Shown piece after piece: positions 13,606-21,014 of a stretch of DNA of 38,365 bases. The position numbers were made by a program, and so were the translations under genes. The notes under the pieces were generated by a model that was not told the DNA's origin, did no database searches, and saw nothing but the letters and a program-made list of their open reading frames with translations. The stretch comes from Myxococcales bacterium (GTDB lineage Bacteria > Myxococcota > Polyangia > Polyangiales > Polyangiaceae), in assembly GCA_003151595.1 (NCBI GenBank), contig PLXW01000033.1, forward strand, positions 15,920 to 54,284, written 5' to 3'. How positions within the stretch are numbered: position 1 is the stretch's first letter; the number at the start of each line of letters is the position of its first letter.

Positions 13606-16188
13606 ATGCGTAGTCGTTGGGCTCTGGTCGTCTTGCTCGCTGCGGTCCCCGCGGTGACGGGATTCGACTGCGGATCGGGGGGCGGCGGGCTCGGTGGCCA
13701 GGTGATCGTCACGTCAGGCGACGGCGGTGGACCGCCTTCGCCTGTTCCCGCGGCATCGGTCACGACGTGGACCGCGCCGACGTCGGGCGTCACTATCTCC
13801 GTCACGACGTTTCCTTTTGCGTTCTCCATCGCCGACAAGACGGGGAAGGTTCTCCTCGAGTCGGCGGCGCCGGACGGCGCGTTGGCGGCGACCGATCCCC
13901 TGCGCGCCTATGCACCGCTCGCGTTCACGCACGACACCGACGACAGCGGACCGACGCTTGCCTACGGATGGGCGTATTTCCAGGGGGTCGATGATCCGTG
14001 GAACGAAACGGCGCGTGTCGGCAGCGTCGACTCCGCGCCCGATCACTTCACGGTCCATGTGTCGACCACCGATGTCGCGCACCCCAGTCTCACGCTGAGA
14101 GTCACCGCCCAAGACAGCGGGCTGCACCTCGTGGCCGCCATCGACGAAGTCGACGCGAGCGACCCCTCGCCGGTGAACCGCGTGTCGCTCGGCTTCGCGA
14201 TGCACGACGACGATCACTTCATGGGGTTCGGCGAGCGCTACGTGTACGCCGATCGCCGCGGGACGCTGACGTACGACTGGGTCGAAGAAGACGGCCTCGG
14301 TGACGGCGAGCAGACCCCGATCGGCCCCGGCAACCCGTCGCCCAACGGGCCGGCGATGACGCACATCCCGGTGCCGTGGTTCATGAGCCCGCGCGGGTTC
14401 GGAATGCTGCTGAACACGACGTGGCGATCGAGCTTCCACCTCGGCGAAGAACGCGCCGACGCCTGGCGCGTGGAGTCGACGAGCGGTTCTCTGGATCTGT
14501 CGCTCTTTGTCGACCCCGATCCCGTGAACCTCGTCGCGTCACTCACCGCCGTCACGGGTCGTCCCCCGCAGATCGCCGACTGGGTGCTCGCGCCGCGAAG
14601 GCGCGCCGATCCGGGGAGCGGCGACGTGGAGAGGCTGCGCGCGGCGCACATTCCGACGAGCGTCATCGACTCGGACGTCCACTACTTCCCGAACGGCGGC
14701 GGGCAAGACCACGCGGCGATGCTCGCGGTCACCACCGATCTCCACGCGCGCGGGTACAAGGCCGTCGCGTACTTCTGTCCGTTCGTGGCCGACTCGTGGC
14801 ACCCGGTGTTCGACGACGCCGTGGCCAACGGCTACCTCGTGAAGCACGCCGACGGGACCGCGTACACGGTGCTCGATCCTCCGTACAACGCCGGCATGGT
14901 CGACTTCACGAACCCCGCCGCGGTCGCCTGGTACCAGGCGTTCATGGCCCAGGCCGTCGCCGACGGATGGGACGGATGGATGTACGACTTCGCCGAGTAC
15001 GTCCCGCAAGACGCGGTGATGTTCGACGGGCGGAGCGGGATGGAAGCGCACAACGCCTACCCGGTGCTCTACCAGCAGGCCGCGCTGGAGATGTTTCAGA
15101 AGGCGCGCCCCGACGGCGACTTCCTCTTCTTCGTGCGCTCCGGCTACGCGGGGACGGGCGGCGTCGTGCCGATGGTGTGGGCCGGCGATCAGGCGACCGA
15201 TTTCGATCTCGCGCAGGGGCTCCCCGCGGCGCTCACCGGCGCGCTCAACGCCGGCATGAGCGGCATCCCGCTGTGGGGGTCGGACATCAGCGGCTTTCAC
15301 TACATGAACAATCCGCCGCCGGACAAAGAGGTCTACCTGCGGTGGACCGAGGTGGGCGCGTTCTCCGCCGACATGCACGACGAGAACGGCGGCGTCGGGA
15401 CCGGGACCGTGCCGCGCTGGCAGATCTGGGACGACCAGGAGTCGACCGACGTGTACCGCCGCTACGCGCTCATCAAGACGCGCATGCTGCCGTACGTGCG
15501 CGTGGCGGTGCGCCAGGCGCGCGCGAACGGGACGCCGGTGATGCGCGCGATGTACCTGACGAACCCGAAGGACCCGCGCACGTACACGATGCAAGACGAG
15601 TACATGTACGGCGACGCGCTGCTCGTCGCGCCGGTCGTGACGCGCGGGCTCACGTCGCGTCGCGTGTACCTCCCCGAGGCGCAGTACTTCGACTTCTGGA
15701 CCGGCGCGCGCGTTGCCGGGAACGCCGACGTGAACGCCGATGCGCCGCTCGACACGGTGCCGGTGTTCGCGCGCTTGGGGGCGATCGTTCCGATGCTGAG
15801 CGCCGACGTGGAGACGGTGATCCCGTCGACGCAGGCCGACGCAGGGGTGGTGTCGATGCAGGATCGAGCCGATTTCCTGGAGGTTCAGGTGTTCGCCGGG
15901 GGCTCGACGACCTTGACGCTCGACGACGGCACGTCCTTCTCGCAGTCGGCGCCCGCGACCGCGTTCGATCCCGGCGCGAGCGTCACGCATGGCGGAGCCG
16001 CGATCCCGATGGCGGCGAGCGTCGCCGATCTGCAGACATGCGACGCCTGTTTCTGGAACGACGCGGCGAGCCATGTGCTCTCGATCGCCGTCGTCACCGC
16101 GAGTGATTCGATCACCGCCGGACCGCTCACCGTGAGCGTCAGCGGATCGCCGAGTGTGAAACGCTATCTCTTCACCGTGCGCCACTAG
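13606..16188 (+). CDS. Exported glycoside hydrolase family 31 enzyme
   Basis: An 860-residue protein. Residues 1-20 form a signal sequence ending in TGFDCGSGGGG. The Cys could be lipidated, but FDC is a poor lipobox. A Gly/Pro linker, an N-terminal beta-sandwich (MGFGERYVYADRRG) and a GH31 TIM barrel follow. The nucleophile is probably Asp461 in MYDFAEY, and the acid/base Asp528 in VWAGDQ; both contexts match retaining GH31 enzymes such as alpha-glucosidases, alpha-xylosidases and sulfoquinovosidases. The substrate cannot be fixed by eye. The reading frame is open from 12262 because of an overlap with ileS, but the signal peptide sets ATG 13606. A copy of its last ten codons follows the stop (see 16212-16256). 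Confidence 0.9.
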   Translation: MRSRWALVVLLAAVPAVTGFDCGSGGGGLGGQVIVTSGDGGGPPSPVPAASVTTWTAPTSGVTISVTTFPFAFSIADKTGKVLLESAAPDGALAATDPLRAYAPLAFTHDTDDSGPTLAYGWAYFQGVDDPWNETARVGSVDSAPDHFTVHVSTTDVAHPSLTLRVTAQDSGLHLVAAIDEVDASDPSPVNRVSLGFAMHDDDHFMGFGERYVYADRRGTLTYDWVEEDGLGDGEQTPIGPGNPSPNGPAMTHIPVPWFMSPRGFGMLLNTTWRSSFHLGEERADAWRVESTSGSLDLSLFVDPDPVNLVASLTAVTGRPPQIADWVLAPRRRADPGSGDVERLRAAHIPTSVIDSDVHYFPNGGGQDHAAMLAVTTDLHARGYKAVAYFCPFVADSWHPVFDDAVANGYLVKHADGTAYTVLDPPYNAGMVDFTNPAAVAWYQAFMAQAVADGWDGWMYDFAEYVPQDAVMFDGRSGMEAHNAYPVLYQQAALEMFQKARPDGDFLFFVRSGYAGTGGVVPMVWAGDQATDFDLAQGLPAALTGALNAGMSGIPLWGSDISGFHYMNNPPPDKEVYLRWTEVGAFSADMHDENGGVGTGTVPRWQIWDDQESTDVYRRYALIKTRMLPYVRVAVRQARANGTPVMRAMYLTNPKDPRTYTMQDEYMYGDALLVAPVVTRGLTSRRVYLPEAQYFDFWTGARVAGNADVNADAPLDTVPVFARLGAIVPMLSADVETVIPSTQADAGVVSMQDRADFLEVQVFAGGSTTLTLDDGTSFSQSAPATAFDPGASVTHGGAAIPMAASVADLQTCDACFWNDAASHVLSIAVVTASDSITAGPLTVSVSGSPSVKRYLFTVRH

Positions 16189-16211
16189 CGGAGGCGGGCC
16201 GGGACCCGCCG

Positions 16212-16256
16212 ACCAGCGGGACCGTCAAGCGCTATCTGTTCACCGTTCGCCATTAA
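16212..16256 (+). pseudogene. Remnant of a second GH31 gene: duplicated C-terminal codons
   Basis: Bases 16224-16256 encode VKRYLFTVRH and a stop, exactly the last ten residues of the GH31 protein at 16156-16188. The DNA differs at third positions in six of ten codons plus the stop (TAA versus TAG). A few codons before it (TSG) also resemble the intact copy (VSG). No start or upstream reading frame belongs to it. Synonymous divergence with identical protein implies the tail was once under protein-level selection, so this is best explained as the end of a tandem paralogue lost by deletion. A 6-bp GC hairpin (16193-16198/16205-16210) lies at the junction. Confidence 0.65.
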
Positions 16257-16376
16257 CCCGCGTTCACGCAGCGTCAGGCGTTTCGATTTCGTGACGGGCA
16301 GATCGTGAACCAGAGCGCGTTCCATCTGGTAGGGTCAGTGATTGGAACCGCGACGGGGGAGCACGCGATCGATCGC

Positions 16377-17657
16377 ATGGCAACGCAACAAGCGAAGTTG
16401 AAGGTCGCGCCGCCGGCGCGGAAGCAAGCGCCGTCGATCGCCCGCGCGGAGATCGTCGACAAGGCGACCCGCGCTCGCTTCGAGGCGGAGCTCGATGCGG
16501 TCCTCAAGCGAAGGCCGACGAGCGAGGCGAAGTTCGCGGGAGCGCTCCGTGCGATCGCGCCGCTCAGCCCCGCGCTGCGCGCGTCGATGGCCGAGGCGGT
16601 CGCCGTGATGATCCGGCGCAAGTCGTTCGATCGCGAGATCTACTCGGCGTGCCTCCGCTCGATCTGCGAAGCGGAGGACCGCCAGGCAACGACGCTCTTG
16701 AAGCTCGCGCTCGCGGCCGACGAAGCCGGCGGAACGTCGACCCTCTCGGCGGCGTGCTTCTCGCGCGACCCCGCGCTGGCTGCGCCGCTGGCCAAGGTGG
16801 CGGCGAGCCGCCAGTCGCACGTCTCGTTCGCGGCGGAGATCGCGCGCGTCGCGCGTCGCGAGTCGAACGGCGCGCACCTCGCAGGCCTGGCGCCGATGAT
16901 CAAGGAGAGTCACCGCATCTCGTTGTGCGTCGAGCTGTTCGTCCCGCTCGCGCGCAGCGCACCGATTCCGGCGGTCGTGGGGCCGGCGCTCGGCGTGCTT
17001 CGCGGCGCGGAGCGGCACCTGGGGCGCTGGCTGGTGATGGCCGACGTCGCCGTGCGCGCGGGTGATCGCACGCCGCTCGACGAGGCGCGATCGCTCGCCA
17101 CCGTGGGGCCGCAGAGCGCGCGCGCGGCCTGGTCGCTCGTGGCGTGGGCGCTGTCCGAAGTGTCGACCGCCTCGGCAGTGCCGCATCCGACGACGAGGCC
17201 CACCGTGGAGCTCGTGGCACGCCTGTCGGATCGCCCGAGCGCCGATCGCGACACGACGTTCCTCTTCCGCATGGCGCGCGCCGGCGCGCCCGCGGCCAAG
17301 CCGATGCTCGAGACGCTCGCGCGCTCGTTGCCGCTCGGCGACGAAGTAGCGATCCGCGCTGCGCTCTACCTCGCGCGCGATCACGGTCGCGAAGATCTGA
17401 AGGAAGCGCTGGCCGAAGCGGCGATGGCGCCGAAGCGCGAAGACCTGCGCGGCCTCGCGATCGCGGCGATGTGGGACGCGGGCATGCGCGATCGCGCGCG
17501 CGCGCTTGCCGACGAGTTGCTGGAGTCGAAGGTGCTCGGCAACGCCGCGTGGGGCACGCTCGTGCGCGCGGCGGCGTCGCGTTCGTCGCGCGACGCCGGC
17601 GGCGACGTGCTGACCGAGACGCCGTTCCGTTGGATTCAGTGGGGCTGGCTCGAGTAA
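16377..17657 (+). CDS. Uncharacterised alpha-helical repeat protein
   Basis: A 426-residue protein rich in Ala, Arg and Leu, built of predicted antiparallel helices of roughly 35-40 residues in HEAT/ARM-like style (for example PLAKVAASRQSHVSFAAEIA and RAALYLARDHGREDLKEALA). It has no signal peptide, transmembrane segment or catalytic motif. Such folds usually act as protein-binding scaffolds; the partner is unknown. The frame opens at a GTG at 16305, but GGGGGAG about 11 bases before the ATG at 16377 favours the shorter start. Its last 19 bases overlap the start of the next gene, so the two are probably co-expressed. I do not recognise a named family. Confidence 0.75.
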   Translation: MATQQAKLKVAPPARKQAPSIARAEIVDKATRARFEAELDAVLKRRPTSEAKFAGALRAIAPLSPALRASMAEAVAVMIRRKSFDREIYSACLRSICEAEDRQATTLLKLALAADEAGGTSTLSAACFSRDPALAAPLAKVAASRQSHVSFAAEIARVARRESNGAHLAGLAPMIKESHRISLCVELFVPLARSAPIPAVVGPALGVLRGAERHLGRWLVMADVAVRAGDRTPLDEARSLATVGPQSARAAWSLVAWALSEVSTASAVPHPTTRPTVELVARLSDRPSADRDTTFLFRMARAGAPAAKPMLETLARSLPLGDEVAIRAALYLARDHGREDLKEALAEAAMAPKREDLRGLAIAAMWDAGMRDRARALADELLESKVLGNAAWGTLVRAAASRSSRDAGGDVLTETPFRWIQWGWLE

Positions 17658-19531
17658 CGCGCCGCGCGGTCACGCTGGCGATCGCGATCGCATGCGTGAC
17701 CGGAGGAAACGCGCGCGCTGACGCGGGGCCTCCACCGGGAGAGCCTGCGCCGATCGTGCTCGCCGCGGACTGCGACGACGACGACGTGAACGGCGTCGCC
17801 GACGGCGCGCAGAGCTTTCTCCCTCCGGCCGCGCGCAAGGATCTCGTGCCGATCGATCGCGCGCTCGCGGGGGCGACGCTGCACGCGATCTCCGGCGCGG
17901 AGCACGTGCGCGTCGTGGCCAACGGGAGACCGCTCGCGTGGTCTACGCCGTTGCCGATGGGCGCGATGCTTCAAGGGCTCTCGCCGGGCGTCGCTTCGAT
18001 CGTCGCCGTGCGCGGGTCGATGCAGATCGCGCTCGTCGTTCACGTCGTGGGCGCTTCGATGCGCGACGGCGCGCGCTACGACGTCGACCTCGCGCGCGAT
18101 CACGCGTCGGCCGAACGCTCGCCCCCGTCGCGTGCGCCGGTGGGGGAGGGATCGGGCGACGCGCGGTACGACGACCCGGATGCTCTCCGCGTCGTGCTGG
18201 CGGTGCCGAACGAGGTCGCCGCGCGTGCGCCGCTCTTCGACGCGCAGGTCGAGTCGGTGTCGGCCAGCGGTGCGGTGATCGACGTCCTCCGCGTAGGCCT
18301 GTCGCCCGCCGCCTGCGTGGGCGCGAACCCGGGCGCGATCGCGATGCCCGGGATCACGTGCGCGGCGAGCGCGCCGCTGCGGTTCGTGGTCGATGAGGTC
18401 GATCAGAAACACCCGCTGGTCCGCGATCGATCGCTGCGCGCCGAGATCGGCGGCGCCATCGCCGTCGTTCGCGACGGCAAGAAGCTCCAGGCGATCCGCG
18501 TCGAGGGCCCGCGCGCGAGCCCCGCGGGCCCCATCGGTCGCCTCCGCGCCACGATTCGCGCGTCGGTCCTCCGCGTCGTCCCCGGCGGCGCGCCCGCCAT
18601 CGGCGGCACGGATGCCGGAGCCATCGCGCTCCTCCGCGGAGAGCTGGCGCTGGCGTCGGCGATTTGGGGTCAATGCGGCGTGACGTTCGGGCCCGCGGGC
18701 GAGGCCGACGTGCGCGTCATCGATCCGCCCCCCGCGCACATGCTCGCCATCGGCGACGACCTCGGCCTCCCGGCGACGGGCGGCGAGGTTCGCTTTCGCG
18801 TCGAGAAGCACGAGATCGCCGTCACGATCGCCCGCGGCACCACGCCCAGCGGCGCTGCCGACGAGATCGCGCACGCCATCGATCACGTCGGCCTCGTCAC
18901 GATTGTCTCTCCGAACGCGCGCATCGCCCCCGGCGCCGGTGGCAGCGTCGACATCTCCGTGCGCCGCCGCGACGGCCATCTCGTCACCGTCGAGTCTTCG
19001 GTGACGGGCTTGCCGCTCTCCTCCGACGCGTCGCTCGTCGTGCGCATCGGCTCGGTCGATCTGTCCGACGGCCTCCAGCACTTCGGCGACATGGACTCGG
19101 TCGCCGGCACGCTCGAAGAGCGCACGCTCTTGAAGGCGCGTGCCGAGGTCGATCCGCAAGCGGTCGACGTCGTCGTCGTCCCGCTCTTCGCCGGAGGAGG
19201 TCGCATCGGCGAATCGTTCATCGCCAGCGATCTCTCGAGCGTGCGCGACGCGGTCATCCTCGATCGCGCCGGCATCCGCGCCCGCCGCAGCAGCCTCACG
19301 TTGGCGCACGAGCTCGGGCACGTGCTCATGGATCTCCCCGGCCACCCCGACGACTACGGCATCGACACGCCGACGCTGCTCATGGACTCCGACGGCTCCG
19401 ACGCATCGCCCTTCGGCCCGCGCCGTCTCACGCTCGACGAGTGCGCGCGCGTCGTTCGCCAGGCGGGCCCGAAGGCGCGCCTGCCGCTCCTCCGCGACTG
19501 GCCGCTCTTGCCGATCCCCTGGCGCGACTAG
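17639..19531 (+). CDS. Secreted protein with HExxH zinc-metallopeptidase motif
   Basis: A 630-residue protein. With the GTG at 17639 it begins MGLARVTRRAVTLAIAIACV and has a cleavable signal peptide ending near ARADA. An acidic DCDDDDVNGVADG segment follows (residues ~39-51), resembling Ca-binding Asp-rich loops. Several beta-rich stretches come next, and near the C-terminus is LAHELGHVLMDLPGHPDDYG with His557-Glu558-x2-His561 and a third candidate ligand His569, or Asp571/572. The spacing does not match the metzincin HExxHxxGxxH pattern. LLMDSDGSD downstream may be a structural turn. It is likely periplasmic or outer-surface. No family name can be given with confidence. It overlaps the preceding gene by 19 bases; start alternatives are TTG 17630 or codons further upstream. 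Confidence 0.75.
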   Translation: MGLARVTRRAVTLAIAIACVTGGNARADAGPPPGEPAPIVLAADCDDDDVNGVADGAQSFLPPAARKDLVPIDRALAGATLHAISGAEHVRVVANGRPLAWSTPLPMGAMLQGLSPGVASIVAVRGSMQIALVVHVVGASMRDGARYDVDLARDHASAERSPPSRAPVGEGSGDARYDDPDALRVVLAVPNEVAARAPLFDAQVESVSASGAVIDVLRVGLSPAACVGANPGAIAMPGITCAASAPLRFVVDEVDQKHPLVRDRSLRAEIGGAIAVVRDGKKLQAIRVEGPRASPAGPIGRLRATIRASVLRVVPGGAPAIGGTDAGAIALLRGELALASAIWGQCGVTFGPAGEADVRVIDPPPAHMLAIGDDLGLPATGGEVRFRVEKHEIAVTIARGTTPSGAADEIAHAIDHVGLVTIVSPNARIAPGAGGSVDISVRRRDGHLVTVESSVTGLPLSSDASLVVRIGSVDLSDGLQHFGDMDSVAGTLEERTLLKARAEVDPQAVDVVVVPLFAGGGRIGESFIASDLSSVRDAVILDRAGIRARRSSLTLAHELGHVLMDLPGHPDDYGIDTPTLLMDSDGSDASPFGPRRLTLDECARVVRQAGPKARLPLLRDWPLLPIPWRD

Positions 19532-19574
19532 CGCGCCTTCGCGCGCGCGTCTCGGTGGAGGTAACCTTCGTGAC

Positions 19575-21014
19575 ATGGGTCGACGCGCGTTACGCCTCGT
19601 CGCGGTTGCGGTGCTTGCCGTGTGTCCGGTGCTCACGGGGGCCGCGGGCTGTGGATCGTCGAACGCCAACCGCGAGAGCGGTTCGGGCGACGCCGGAGGC
19701 GCGAACGACGCAGCGTCGTCGCCGGGTTCAGGCGACGGCGGAGACGCAGGCGTGGTTGGCGGAGACTCCGGCGGCGTGGTCGGAAACGGCGACGGCGGCG
19801 ACTCGGGCTCCGGCGCGCTGCCGAGCGAACGATCGTTCCCCGACACGTGGTCGTCGATCGCGATCCTGACCGACCAGCTCCCGAGCGGGATGCCGTCCGC
19901 CCAGCAGCACTTCGCCGCGACCCACTACATCGGGACCGAGAAGCAGCTCCTCCCGGACACGCACGCGCTCCGCGCCATCAACCCGAATTTCATCGTGCTG
20001 CACTACCACCTGGCGATGTGGCAGTCAGCCGTCGACTTCATTCTCGATGGGACGTCGTGGGGGAACGATCTCTCCACCGTCACGCAGAACGAGACGTGGT
20101 TCTGGCACTCCGCCACGGACACGACGTCGACCGGCCGCGTGACCGCGCCCGACGGGAAGTTCCTGATGAACGTGTCGGTGAAGGGGTTCGCCGACTACTG
20201 GGCCTCGTCGCTCGCGCAGCAAGTGAAGGACGGCGAGTACGACGCGATCATGTTCGACTCGGCGTCGCCGTCGCTGCTTCAAGGGTGGTGCGGCGGCAGC
20301 GGCGCGAACCAGGATCCGCGCCTGGCGGCGACGGCGGCGAAGGACACGTCGTTCGTGGAGCTCGGCAACACGACCTGGATCGACGCCTGGCAGACGTGGG
20401 CGTCGGCGCTGAACGGCGCGCTGGCGGCGAAAGGGATCCCGCTCATCCCGAACGAAGGCTCGTTCATCACCGGCTGGGACGACACGAACTACGCGCTCAC
20501 GGCGGGCGTGTTCTCCGAAGGGTTCGCCGATCCGAGCTTCGCCGAGAGCGACTGGCAAGCGTCGACCAACGAGCTCCTGGCGCTCGCCGCGGCCGACAAG
20601 CTGATGATCCTCCAGAACTACCTGAGCGCGTCGACCGACACTGGCAAGCGGCTCTACTACCTCGGCAACTACCTGCTCGTGAAAGGGCACCACACGTACC
20701 TCGACTACTTTGCGGGCGGCCCGCTCGAGTGGTACCCGGAGTGGGCGGTCGACCTCGGCGCGCCGACGACCGCCGCGACGACGAGCGTGGCGAACCTGCT
20801 CGTGGGCGGCGTCTATCGGCGCGACTTCGCCAAGGGGAGCGTGCTGGTGAACCCGTCGGCCTCGCCGGTGACCGTGACCATCACCGGACAGCAAGTGGTG
20901 CCGTCGGGCGGAGGCGCGGTCGATGCAGCCGGCGATGAGCCGGGGAGCGTGACCACGACCGCCGTCACGTCAGTGATCGTGGGCGCGACATCCGCGGCGA
21001 TCGTTCTGCACTAG
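19575..21014 (+). CDS. Lipoprotein with glycoside-hydrolase-like domain
   Basis: A 479-residue protein. Residues 1-25 are a lipoprotein signal with lipobox GAAGC (Cys26), followed by a ~55-residue Gly/Ser/Asp linker of the type common in Polyangiales lipoproteins. The folded part begins near SFPDTWSSIAILTDQLPSG. Segments such as INPNFIVLHYHLAMWQ, DGEYDAIMFDSASP and KGIPLIPNEGSFITGWDD resemble putative TIM-barrel glycoside hydrolases of the GHL15 type (recollection, not searched). A C-terminal beta segment (FAKGSVLVNPSASPVTVTI) looks like an accessory sandwich. GGAGGT at 19557-19562 lies 12 bases before the ATG. Its stop shares a CTAG palindrome with the stop of the convergent helicase gene. 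It should be matured by the Lgt and LspA enzymes encoded nearby. Confidence 0.75.
   Translation: MGRRALRLVAVAVLAVCPVLTGAAGCGSSNANRESGSGDAGGANDAASSPGSGDGGDAGVVGGDSGGVVGNGDGGDSGSGALPSERSFPDTWSSIAILTDQLPSGMPSAQQHFAATHYIGTEKQLLPDTHALRAINPNFIVLHYHLAMWQSAVDFILDGTSWGNDLSTVTQNETWFWHSATDTTSTGRVTAPDGKFLMNVSVKGFADYWASSLAQQVKDGEYDAIMFDSASPSLLQGWCGGSGANQDPRLAATAAKDTSFVELGNTTWIDAWQTWASALNGALAAKGIPLIPNEGSFITGWDDTNYALTAGVFSEGFADPSFAESDWQASTNELLALAAADKLMILQNYLSASTDTGKRLYYLGNYLLVKGHHTYLDYFAGGPLEWYPEWAVDLGAPTTAATTSVANLLVGGVYRRDFAKGSVLVNPSASPVTVTITGQQVVPSGGGAVDAAGDEPGSVTTTAVTSVIVGATSAAIVLH

Noticed and set aside
16305..16376. Longer start (GTG 16305) of the helical-repeat protein
   Set aside because: The extra 24 residues have no clear feature, and the ATG at 16377 has a better ribosome-binding site.
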